Shown: in pieces, positions 9,601 to 17,726 of the stretch
Position numbering within the stretch: the first letter of the stretch is position 1
Layout of the letters: each line of letters starts with the position of its first letter
Assembly (NCBI RefSeq): GCF_010119975.1
Contig: NZ_CP048222.1
Span: 2,808,501-2,872,500, forward strand
Length of the DNA stretch: 64,000 nucleotides
Origin: Rhodocytophaga rosea
Lineage (GTDB): Bacteria; Bacteroidota; Bacteroidia; Cytophagales; 172606-1
Direction: 5' to 3'
Program-made: the position numbers and the translations under genes
The notes under the pieces: generated by a model
The model's input: the letters and a program-made list of their open reading frames with translations, nothing else
What the model was told of the DNA's origin: nothing
Databases searched by the model: none

Positions 9601-9650
9601 ATTTAAATCAAAATGCCTGGTTTTTTAATGCCAGGCATTTTGATTTAAAT
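9601..9650. terminator. Bidirectional terminator hairpin with 20-bp perfect stem
   Basis: The arms 9601-9620 and 9631-9650 are perfect reverse complements, with the core AAAATGCCTGG / CCAGGCATTTT and a 10-base loop. It lies between the convergent AraC gene (+) and the DUF937-like gene (-). Confidence 0.88.
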
Positions 9651-9740
9651 ATGTATAATGGAGATATATCAAGTATAAGTATTTATGTTTAGAGTAATAT
9701 AAGCTTGCATAAATGGCCTAAATAGCTCCATAGAAAGTGA

Positions 9741-10196
9741 TTATTTTCCAAAAAGCCCGCCTAAACCTCCACCTAATCCGCCTACACCTTTTTTCAGTAG
9801 ATCACCTACGCCTCCTAAATCGCCGCCGAGCATTCCGGCAATATCAGTATCGGATTTGCCAGTTGTTTTTCCCTGAATTTTACTCAGAATAAAAGGTACA
9901 GCAAAAGTAGCTACCTGCTTAGATACACTTTCCGGTAAACCTAACTTGGAAATCAGGCTGCCTGCATACTGGTTCACGATATTGGTAACAATCGGATTGC
10001 CGCTGGTGCTTCCTCCTTTTAACAAACCCATTAATCCGGAAATATTGCCACTAGTTAACTCATTTTTTAGGCTGTTGGCAATAGAATCTTTGGCGATATC
10101 CACAGAGGCATCGGCTTTGTCTGGTGTTAACCCAGTTTTCTGGGCAAGCATGCCGGTAAGTTCGCCTTTCATAGAATTTACTAAGTCTTGAATCAT
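9741..10196 (-). CDS. DUF937-like small protein with glycine-rich tail
   Basis: A 151-residue protein with no signal peptide. It contains repeated small-residue helices (MIQDLVNSMKGELTGMLAQKTGLTPDKADASVDIAKDSI, then GSTSGNPIVTNIVNQYAGSLISKLGLPE) that match the general pattern of DUF937/YidB-like proteins. It ends in a low-complexity tail of GLGGGLGGLFGK type. The family's biochemical role is not established. The gene is monocistronic and shares its 3' terminator with the AraC gene. Confidence 0.75.
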   Translation of the reverse strand: MIQDLVNSMKGELTGMLAQKTGLTPDKADASVDIAKDSIANSLKNELTSGNISGLMGLLKGGSTSGNPIVTNIVNQYAGSLISKLGLPESVSKQVATFAVPFILSKIQGKTTGKSDTDIAGMLGGDLGGVGDLLKKGVGGLGGGLGGLFGK

Positions 10197-10393
10197 GGCA
10201 TTGAGAGGTTAAGGAGTTAAAATATATATAAGAAGAGGAAAAATAAAGATGAGAAATAAACAAATAATAATTCGGACTTTATCTGATATCCGCTTATGTG
10301 AAAGCTAAATAAATAACTCCTTCCTGCAAAAGATGTTGTAGAGAATAGTGCATTTATTTACTTGTATAGCTCCTGATTGCTATACATCTTACT

Positions 10394-11446
10394 CTACTTT
10401 GTGGCCAATACAGGCAATTTTTGCAACACGACGATCAATCTTTCCAGCATCGCATCCGTAAAGTCCAGGTGAGTAACTATCCGGATTTTATCTTTGCCAA
10501 AAGCAGAAGCAAGTATTTGTTGTTCTTTCAGGTAAGTCAGAAAGTCCTGTGTTGTTTTTTCGCTGCTAAGTTTAAAGATTACAATATTGGTATCAACCGG
10601 AAGGATTTCTTCTACTACCGGAAGTTGCTGCAGTGCCTGCGCAATTTTACGGGCACGGATATGATCTTCAGACAGTCGCTGTATGTGATGATCCAGTGCA
10701 TAAATTCCTGCCGCCGCCAGAAACCCAGCCTGCCGCCATCCGCCGCCCATTAATTTACGCATCCGCTTGGCTTTTGCAATCAGTTGGTGGCTTCCCAGCA
10801 ATACAGAGCCTACCGGAGCACCCAGCCCTTTAGATAAGCATACCGAAATCGTATCAAAGTATTTTCCATATTCTGCCGGACTTTCGCCGGTTGCTACCAG
10901 GGCATTAAACACCCTGGCTCCATCCAGATGCAGGGAGATCCTATGTTGCCTACAAACTTTACTAATTGCAGCAATCTGGTCTAAAGTATAGTAACAGCCA
11001 CCGCCTTTGTTTACTGTATTCTCAAGTGCTACCAGCGAAGTTCTCGGATAGTGCACATTGTCATCATTGATATTTTCCAGTACATCCTGTGGTGTAAAAC
11101 GCCCTCTTTCGCCATGCACCAGGCGCACGGAAGCCAGGGAATTTACGGCAATGCCACCACCCTCATAATTGTAGATATGTGCCAGTCTATCGCAAATCAC
11201 TTCATCTCCAGGCTGGGTGAGAATACGGATGGCAATCTGGTTGGTCATTGTGCCGGAAGGACAGAATAAACCGGCTTCCATACCGAAAATATGGGCCGTT
11301 TTTTCCTGCAATTCATTCACCATAGGATCTTCTTCATACACATCATCGCCTACCTGCGCACTCAACATAGCCTGTAACATACCTGGGGTTGGCTTAGTAA
11401 CTGTATCACTTCTGAGGTCTATTATTTCTTTTAATGTAGTCTGCAT
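10394..11446 (-). CDS. ltaE: Low-specificity threonine aldolase
   Basis: A PLP-dependent fold-type I enzyme that splits L-threonine/allo-threonine to glycine and acetaldehyde in the cytoplasm. The N-terminal signature [16 protein letters not shown] is diagnostic. GTMTNQIAI binds the cofactor phosphate region, [11 protein letters not shown] carries the PLP-pyridine aspartate, and [14 protein letters not shown] carries the Schiff-base lysine. The length of 350 residues fits the family. Start choice: the frame runs seven codons further to a TTG, but the ATG at 11444-11446 puts the conserved DLRSDT at the usual distance. The gene stands alone and is divergent from the caspase-like gene. Confidence 0.94.
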   Translation of the reverse strand: MQTTLKEIIDLRSDTVTKPTPGMLQAMLSAQVGDDVYEEDPMVNELQEKTAHIFGMEAGLFCPSGTMTNQIAIRILTQPGDEVICDRLAHIYNYEGGGIAVNSLASVRLVHGERGRFTPQDVLENINDDNVHYPRTSLVALENTVNKGGGCYYTLDQIAAISKVCRQHRISLHLDGARVFNALVATGESPAEYGKYFDTISVCLSKGLGAPVGSVLLGSHQLIAKAKRMRKLMGGGWRQAGFLAAAGIYALDHHIQRLSEDHIRARKIAQALQQLPVVEEILPVDTNIVIFKLSSEKTTQDFLTYLKEQQILASAFGKDKIRIVTHLDFTDAMLERLIVVLQKLPVLATK

Positions 11447-11675
11447 AAGCAAGAGAGTTTCACGCAAAAATTCCGGGTTACAAACATATCGATTTTACAT
11501 CAACCATACGACAATTACACTCCGGATAAATTGCAGGTTATATGCTAATCAGATATATAAGTAAATGACATTCATTATATCTGTTTAGATAATAAGGCTG
11601 TTACTTTTATTAACTTGTTTATTATCTTCGTGTACTGTTAAGAACACTTATTCTTTAATAACAATTGCTACGAAA

Positions 11676-13031
11676 ATGATCATTGCTACGAAAAGATTTA
11701 AAACTATAGTATTACCCTTTTATTTTGTATTGTTTACCCTGCTTACCAGTTCCTGTGCTACAGTGTTTAATGGAAGTAAGCAGAAAGTAATGTTTACCTC
11801 TAATCCGGCCGGTGCTGAAGTATTTATAAATGGGAAAACTACCGGCAAAGTTACGCCTTGTACCGTAAATGTCCGCAGAAAAGTAAAAGCAAGCCCTAAT
11901 AACCGGCAGAACGAACAGTATTATGTATTGAAAAAAGAAGGCTACCATGACTACGAGATCAAAGACTGGCGGGGAATTTCCAGTGGTGCTACTATTGGTA
12001 ACTCAATTGCAACTATAATTGGAGCCACCTTTATTGGCGTAGGTGCCGGAAGCGGCAATGATACTACCTTTCAAACAGGACTGTTGCTTGGCCTTCCTAT
12101 GGTTGCGAGTTTCCCATTAGATTTTATGACTGGCGCTATTTACACCTATGACAAACAAATTAATGCCAACTTAATTAAGAAGGAACGGGAAGTAGTGTAT
12201 CTTAAAACTGATTCTACAGTTTTTAAACCTACAGACCCTACTGAAAAATTAGCCAAAGTGTATGCGGTAATTGTAGGCGTTTCGGATTATCACGATAAAA
12301 AAATGAACCTGAAATATGCCGATGATGATGCCAGGCTTTTCTACAACTTTCTCAAAAGTCCGAATGGCGGGGCTGTTCCGGATCAGAATATAACCTTACT
12401 GCTTAATACCGATGCTACACGTGCAAACATTATCAAGGCTGTAAATAACCAGTTTAAGAGTGCCTTTGAAGAAGATGTAGTGATTGTATATATGGCCAGT
12501 CATGGCGTTCCTTCTTCTCATGGCGATGAGCTATATTTCCTGGGTGCCGATACAGATCGGGAAAACCTGGAAGGTACCGGTGTTTCGCAGTATGATATTC
12601 AGAAAGCGCTGAATAATTGCAAGTCTCAGAAAAAAATATGGATCTCGGATGCCTGCCATTCCGGAAGTGTGGGTGCTAATGGTTCTATTATGCGGGGTGA
12701 GGAAGAAAGAGCAGCCTCTAATATGGTAAACCGCTTATTATCCAATGTGGCTAATTATGATAAAAGCCTGATCCTGCTGACTGCTTCTTCTGCCGGAGAA
12801 ACCTCACAGGAATCTGCCCAATGGGGGGGTGGACATGGTGTATTTACCCATTATCTGGTGGAAGGTTTACAGGGTGCCGCTGATGAAAACAAAAACGGGC
12901 TGGTAGATGTGCGGGAGTTGTATGAATATGTACGTTCCAGAGTATCTAAAGACACCAATAAGAAGCAGTTTCCTGAACTGAAAGGAGTTTACCAGAACAG
13001 ATTCCCGATGAGTGTAGTTACTTCTAAATAA
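11676..13031 (+). CDS. Caspase-like (C14) lipoprotein with PEGA domain
   Basis: The 451-residue protein has a lipoprotein signal peptide with the lipobox ending at Cys27 (LLTSSC), so it should be anchored in an outer or inner membrane facing the periplasm. A PEGA-type beta domain follows (FTSNPAGAEVFINGKTTGKVTP, residues ~40-65), then a small-residue-rich hydrophobic segment near 100-150. The C-terminal half is a peptidase C14/caspase p20-like domain: AVIVGVSDY, catalytic His276 in YMASHG and Cys327 in ISDACHSG. Prokaryotic caspase homologues of this kind cleave after Arg/Lys, and their partners are mostly unknown. The His-Cys pair is intact, so activity is plausible. The gene shares its terminator with the convergent methyltransferase. 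Confidence 0.9.
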   Translation: MIIATKRFKTIVLPFYFVLFTLLTSSCATVFNGSKQKVMFTSNPAGAEVFINGKTTGKVTPCTVNVRRKVKASPNNRQNEQYYVLKKEGYHDYEIKDWRGISSGATIGNSIATIIGATFIGVGAGSGNDTTFQTGLLLGLPMVASFPLDFMTGAIYTYDKQINANLIKKEREVVYLKTDSTVFKPTDPTEKLAKVYAVIVGVSDYHDKKMNLKYADDDARLFYNFLKSPNGGAVPDQNITLLLNTDATRANIIKAVNNQFKSAFEEDVVIVYMASHGVPSSHGDELYFLGADTDRENLEGTGVSQYDIQKALNNCKSQKKIWISDACHSGSVGANGSIMRGEEERAASNMVNRLLSNVANYDKSLILLTASSAGETSQESAQWGGGHGVFTHYLVEGLQGAADENKNGLVDVRELYEYVRSRVSKDTNKKQFPELKGVYQNRFPMSVVTSK

Positions 13032-13044
13032 TTATCTCTATAAT

Positions 13045-13099
13045 CTCATATAAAACAAAAGCGATAGGTATTAAGCCTATCGCTTTTGTTTTATATGAG
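13045..13099. terminator. Bidirectional terminator hairpin with 24-bp perfect stem
   Basis: The arms 13045-13068 and 13076-13099 are perfectly complementary over 24 bases with a 7-base loop. The GC-rich core is GCGATAGG/CCTATCGC, flanked by A and T runs on either side. It serves the convergent caspase-like gene and methyltransferase gene. Confidence 0.9.
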
Positions 13100-13107
13100 G
13101 AAGATTT

Positions 13108-13770
13108 TCATTGCTCTGTCTTTACTGCCGAGACAATCAACGATTCCATTTTATAACTATATCCGGCTATGGTTTGAAGCGGCTCCTCTTTTTCAAAAAT
13201 GTTTGTTATGGTAAAGCCATTATTAGCAAGCAATTCAGTAACATCCTCTTTATTATACATGGTAAAGCCATACTTTGTAAAGGGTAGCGATTCCATGATG
13301 TGCTTTGGCCGGATGCCCATTACAAGTAAGCCTCCCGGTTTTAATACCTGCTTAATTTGTGCAAGTACTGTTGCAGGATTTTCCCAGAAATAGAGAGTAT
13401 TCACTGTAAAAATCTTATCAAAACTCTCTTTTTCAAAAGGTAGATTACATGCTCCGGCTGATATAAATTGAGCCTGTCCGTTTTTAACAAATACCTCATT
13501 TAATTTCTGCGCCTGTCCTATCATTACCTCAGAAAAATCACAGCCTACATATCTCACTGAAGGATAGTTTGAGAGAATGTCTTTTACAAAAAAGCCATTG
13601 CCCATACCGATCTCCAGAATTCTGTCATGTGCCTGGTGTTGCAACTGTTCGATGGTAAAGAGATTTATGTGCGCATTGCTCTCATTCATTTTTTCGCCTA
13701 CCTGTATACCAGCTTCCCCATAAGGTTGCCTCAATTGCCGGGCAACTGCCTTGATTTGTTCTTCATCCAT
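13108..13770 (-). CDS. Class I SAM-dependent methyltransferase
   Basis: The 220-residue protein has the Rossmann-type SAM-binding core: motif I is ILEIGMGNGFFVKDIL near residue 52, the acidic residue after strand 2 is in YVGCDFSEVMI, and the later strand segment FDKIFTVNTLYFWENPATVLAQIKQVLKPGGLLVMG is typical of Methyltransf_11/25. No substrate-specific domain is recognisable; a small-molecule or quinone-like substrate is possible. It is monocistronic and its stop lies nine bases from the terminator hairpin. Confidence 0.88.
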   Translation of the reverse strand: MDEEQIKAVARQLRQPYGEAGIQVGEKMNESNAHINLFTIEQLQHQAHDRILEIGMGNGFFVKDILSNYPSVRYVGCDFSEVMIGQAQKLNEVFVKNGQAQFISAGACNLPFEKESFDKIFTVNTLYFWENPATVLAQIKQVLKPGGLLVMGIRPKHIMESLPFTKYGFTMYNKEDVTELLANNGFTITNIFEKEEPLQTIAGYSYKMESLIVSAVKTEQ

Positions 13771-14173
13771 ATTTATAATTATAAGAAAAGTTGCAGGCGA
13801 AAGATACTATAATTCCCTGCTCACATATATAAGCAGGTTTTGAATTTTCGGATTGCCACCACAAAAATCAATACTATATATATTAAATACAAGTTTGCTC
13901 AACAATCTATGGAACAACCATACAAATCAAAATCCCCTCCTGCATTTTCCAATTTTCGATAGACAAGATTCTCTGCTATGGTGATTTTTGCCAAAGTGAA
14001 TATCTAAGTTCTCGAAAGAAACCCACTAAACATGATGCTGGTGAAGATTGTTTAATACATCCAGACTTACCTTTACTTCTTCTCTGTAAACGATGCGGGC
14101 TAGATAGGATTATATGTTCATTTATCCTTATAGATCGCTGACCAGGTTGATATATGGCTAGAAATTTTCTGCT
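13771..14173. other. Intergenic region, nothing recognised
   Basis: No protein-like frame and no strong hairpin seen. It holds the upstream region of the methyltransferase gene and the downstream region of the small helix-turn-helix gene, both on the minus strand. Confidence 0.5.
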
Positions 14174-14431
14174 TTATAGTAGATAACCAATCAGTTTTAC
14201 TACCGGGAGTAATTTTTCGACCTGTTTTGGGTGAAGCGCTCTTTTGCCATGGACAAATTTTGAGACAATGCCCTGTGACAGACCTGCCTGCCTTTCGATT
14301 CCATTGATAGAAAGCATATCTTTTCTAGCAGGATCAGTCAAAAACTTCTTCAGGCTGACTTGATCTGAAGGTAATACAATAGGGATAGCAGATCCCTTTG
14401 AGGAGGATTTAGTTTTATTTAAAGTTTTCAA
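14174..14431 (-). CDS. Small helix-turn-helix protein
   Basis: An 85-residue protein. The segment MLSINGIERQAGLSQGIVSKFVHGKRALHPKQVEKLLPVVKLIGY has the spacing of an XRE-like helix-turn-helix, with SQGIVSKFVHGKR as recognition helix and turn. The first 20 residues are basic and serine-rich. It is probably a DNA-binding regulator of the short orphan type seen in Bacteroidota. It has no visible partner gene, so it is not clearly half of a toxin-antitoxin pair. Confidence 0.65.
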   Translation of the reverse strand: MKTLNKTKSSSKGSAIPIVLPSDQVSLKKFLTDPARKDMLSINGIERQAGLSQGIVSKFVHGKRALHPKQVEKLLPVVKLIGYLL

Positions 14432-14889
14432 GAAAAATTAATATTTTATATAACCCAATATGTGCACAAATATGAGAAGGAATCACATAAATTCATAAGT
14501 TGAAAGGCATTTTATACATGGTTCCGGAGCAATTTGAGGAAAGCAGTTATCTCAGAAACTAAAATATTAGAAAGCTAGGAAGGGCCAGTGCTGTTTACGT
14601 TCAACTTTTTGCGTAATGTAGATGTACGTTTGTAGGTAGACTGATCTAATCCTATTCATGGCAGTAAAAGAATATATAATCAGGAGCTTAAAAAGTATAC
14701 GATGGCAGATTGTGTAGGGAAATTAAGAAAAATGGTGGTCCACCATCTCCCGGTTTTTTGATTTAATTTAATACCTAATCAAAAGATTTTTTTATCTTGA
14801 TTGCAAGCGGCCAATTAAAATCCCAGAGCAGATCATGCTTATGTGGTTTTATAATTTCTGCTGTGTAGATACATAGAATACTCATTTTT
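14432..14889. other. Intergenic region with two small hairpins before the DUF4838 gene
   Basis: ATGGTGG-T-CCACCAT near 14733 is a tight inverted repeat. AATCAAAAGAT...ATCTTGATT near 14777-14802 is a second one with a T-rich loop. Either may be regulatory for the downstream gene. A 17-base stretch, TAGATGTACGTTTGTAG (14619-14635), matches 15 of 17 bases at 4574-4590. No gene is seen. Confidence 0.4.
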
Positions 14890-17229
14890 ATGAATGGCTT
14901 CAAACTAGCTCCCCAATCTGTTTTTACATTTCAGTTTATCTTTGTCATATTTATGACGGCCTTATTGCCCGTACAGCCTCTTTTTGCCCAGAAAAAGAGT
15001 AGTAAGCAAAAGGCAAACACTGTTCAGTCTACCATATTGCTGGCAGAAAATGAGAAGAGTCTTTACCGGGTTGTTATTCCTGCGGCCGCTACTGTGCATG
15101 AACTCAAAGCAGCCAAGGTACTTCAGGAATATGTGCTCCAGATCTCAGGAGCAGTTTTGCCTATTATAGAATCCACCAAAGACACCAGCCGCTATGAAAT
15201 TGTGCTAGGCCAGAATGAACGCTTAGATGAATTAGGACTTAACATCAATTTTAATGAATTGAAAGAAGATGGCTTTCTCATCAAAACTGATAGTTTGCGC
15301 CTGATTATTGCCGGTGGAACCGAGAAAGGGACATTATATGGGGTATATACTTTTCTGGAAAACTACCTGGGTTGCCGGATGTATACTTCGCAAGTGAAAC
15401 GCATTCCCCAACAAAAGCGCATTGCTTTAGGAAAAATCAATGATCTACAGATACCTGCTATCCGCTTCCGGGACGTTTTTTACAAAGTCGCATGGGATGC
15501 TGAATATACCGACTGGCATAAACTGGATCATAATGAAAAGGGCGACAGAACAGACTGGGGTATGTGGGTACACACCTTCAACGAACTGGTGCCGCCACAG
15601 ATATATTACCTGGAACATCCGGAATATTATTCATTGGTAGATGGGAAACGGATTCCAACCCAGCTCTGCCTGACTAATTCAAAAGTACTGGAACTTACCA
15701 TCCAAAACCTGCGCAAAAAAGTGGCACAGAACCCGGCTGCTACCTACTGGTCTGTTAGCCAGAATGACAATCGTAATTATTGTACTTGTGATCAATGCCG
15801 TGCCATTGACGAGAGGGAAGGTTCGCCCTCCGGCTCCATTATCCATTTTGTTAATCAAGTGGCAGAACAGTTCCCGGATAAAATAATCTCCACTCTGGCC
15901 TACGAATACGGGCGGAAAGCACCTAAACATCTCAAGCCACATGAGAATGTAAATATTATGCTTTGCAGCATTGAAGTAAATCGCGACAAACCCATACCTG
16001 ATGATGCCACCAGTGAGGATTTCAGGCGGGATGTAGAAGAATGGGGCAAAATTGCGAAAGATATTATTGTATGGGATTACGTGATTCAATTTAATCACCT
16101 CATCAGCCCTTTTCCGAATCTGCATGTACTCCAACCCAATATTGCTTTCTTCTCCAGAAATGGCGTATCGGCTATGTTTGAGCAGGGTAATAAGGAAGTT
16201 GGCGGTGAATTTGCAGAACTTCGCAGCTATCTGCTTTCAAAATTATTGTGGAATCCGGCACTGAATGTGGATACTTTGATGAATGATTTTCTGCAAGGAT
16301 ATTATGGGGCAGCTGCCAGGCCGATCCGAACTTATATTGATGAAATGCATGCCGCTTTACGAAAGTCAGGCGCAAATCTACGTATTTTCGGAAGCCCGAA
16401 TGATGCCGTAACCAGCTACCTCACTCCTGCATTAGTGAAACGCTACGAACAGTTGTTTGATGAAGCCGAAAAGGCAGTTGCACAAAATCCGGAACTTTTG
16501 GAGCGTGTCAGAATAGCACACCTGCCGCTGCACTATGCCGTGATGGAGCAGGCAAAGAAAAACTTCTCCGGAGAAAATGGGGTATTTATTAAAACCAGTG
16601 AAGGGTGGCGTATACGGCCCGATATCCGTTCCAGAATTGATCCATTTACAGATTTGTGTATCCGGCAAGGCGTAACTCTGATAAAAGAGTGGAGTACCAC
16701 CCCAGAAGAATACCGTTCTGCCATGTACCGCTTATTTTCACAAGGCATGAATGAGCATCTGGCTTACCATAAAAAAGTACAGTTTATTAGTCCTGATCCT
16801 GGCAAACTTCCCAGGGAAGCAACCGCCATGCTTACTGATGGTGTACGAGGAAGCCATGACTATGCTTTTAACTGGCTCACATTTGCCGGACAAAACCTGG
16901 AAATTATTATTGACCTGGAAGAAGCAAAACCGGTAAAACGGATCGAATCTGCTTACCATCAATATGCGTTCTGGTTAACTATTTTACCCAAAAAAGTAGA
17001 ATATTTTGTTTCAATGGATGGGAAAAATTTCGAGCAGGTGGCCGACATTGCTAATACATTACCTATTGATCAATATGGCGGACAGCAACGGGATTTTATT
17101 GCAGATTTTGAACCACGGCCGGTACGGTATATTAAAATAAAAGCATATACCCTGGGGAATACGCCTGAGTGGCATCCGGGGGCTGGCCGTCCGGCTGTTA
17201 TGCGTGTGGATGAGATTGTCGTAGAGTAG
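14890..17229 (+). CDS. Secreted DUF4838 glycoside-hydrolase-like protein
   Basis: The 779-residue protein starts with a signal peptide (hydrophobic core to about residue 34, ending LFAQ). Residues ~60-170 resemble the N-terminal beta/alpha domain found before GH20-type and GH67 catalytic domains (AAKVLQEYVLQISGAVLPI, GTLYGVYTFLENYLGCR). The central ~350 residues match DUF4838, with YWSVSQNDNRNYCTCDQCRAIDEREG and VWDYVIQFNHLISPFPNL. The last ~140 residues look like a discoidin (F5/8 C) carbohydrate-binding module (GGQQRDFIADFEPRPVRYIKIKAYT). It is probably a secreted hydrolase or binding protein for uronate- or amino-sugar-containing glycans. Substrate and catalytic residues are not established for the family. 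Confidence 0.85.
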   Translation: MNGFKLAPQSVFTFQFIFVIFMTALLPVQPLFAQKKSSKQKANTVQSTILLAENEKSLYRVVIPAAATVHELKAAKVLQEYVLQISGAVLPIIESTKDTSRYEIVLGQNERLDELGLNINFNELKEDGFLIKTDSLRLIIAGGTEKGTLYGVYTFLENYLGCRMYTSQVKRIPQQKRIALGKINDLQIPAIRFRDVFYKVAWDAEYTDWHKLDHNEKGDRTDWGMWVHTFNELVPPQIYYLEHPEYYSLVDGKRIPTQLCLTNSKVLELTIQNLRKKVAQNPAATYWSVSQNDNRNYCTCDQCRAIDEREGSPSGSIIHFVNQVAEQFPDKIISTLAYEYGRKAPKHLKPHENVNIMLCSIEVNRDKPIPDDATSEDFRRDVEEWGKIAKDIIVWDYVIQFNHLISPFPNLHVLQPNIAFFSRNGVSAMFEQGNKEVGGEFAELRSYLLSKLLWNPALNVDTLMNDFLQGYYGAAARPIRTYIDEMHAALRKSGANLRIFGSPNDAVTSYLTPALVKRYEQLFDEAEKAVAQNPELLERVRIAHLPLHYAVMEQAKKNFSGENGVFIKTSEGWRIRPDIRSRIDPFTDLCIRQGVTLIKEWSTTPEEYRSAMYRLFSQGMNEHLAYHKKVQFISPDPGKLPREATAMLTDGVRGSHDYAFNWLTFAGQNLEIIIDLEEAKPVKRIESAYHQYAFWLTILPKKVEYFVSMDGKNFEQVADIANTLPIDQYGGQQRDFIADFEPRPVRYIKIKAYTLGNTPEWHPGAGRPAVMRVDEIVVE

Positions 17230-17726
17230 CAAAATTAATCTATTCTGCTGTATTGTGTCATTGAATGACTATATAATCTACTGTTAGTAGCGTTTACGGC
17301 TTGTTTGCTGGCTGCCCTACAGAAAGCGATATATGCCGCCTCATATTGTTGCTTTCAACTCAGGTCTTGTGGTGAAGAAGGTTTTTGCAATATTTAGCGT
17401 CTGCTTGCAAAGTTCCCTTGTGGTGCGGCTATTACTATTCTCAGAAATATTCTAATTATTCCCCGTAATTACCATCAGTTAGGTATGTGATAATCAGACA
17501 TTCTAACACACCCTATTATTAGATCCGTCCAAGATATAACCTATCAATAAACCTTTTGTCTGGAAACGCACAGGTAGTGTCCGTTATCGGACAGCTTTGA
17601 CTGGCGTTTTCTGAAAAATAATCTGATTCCTACTTAGTAAAGGCACTTTTCTTTTTGGTGACTTTTTTGTGGCTTCTCTCGTAAAGGCTTGGTTTTCAAT
17701 TTTCTCATTATTATGTATCATCCCAT
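17230..17726. other. Intergenic region before FtsX-type permease
   Basis: No gene seen. The only distinct element is the inverted repeat TGTCCG-TTAT-CGGACA at 17578-17593, about 130 bases before the permease start. The promoter of the permease gene is presumably here. Confidence 0.5.
17578..17593. promoter_or_regulatory. Short perfect inverted repeat, possible operator
   Basis: TGTCCG (17578-17583) and CGGACA (17588-17593) flank TTAT. The 6-4-6 geometry suits a dimeric regulator or a small hairpin. The distance of 134 bases to the permease ATG would place it at or upstream of a promoter. No regulator is assigned. Confidence 0.35.
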
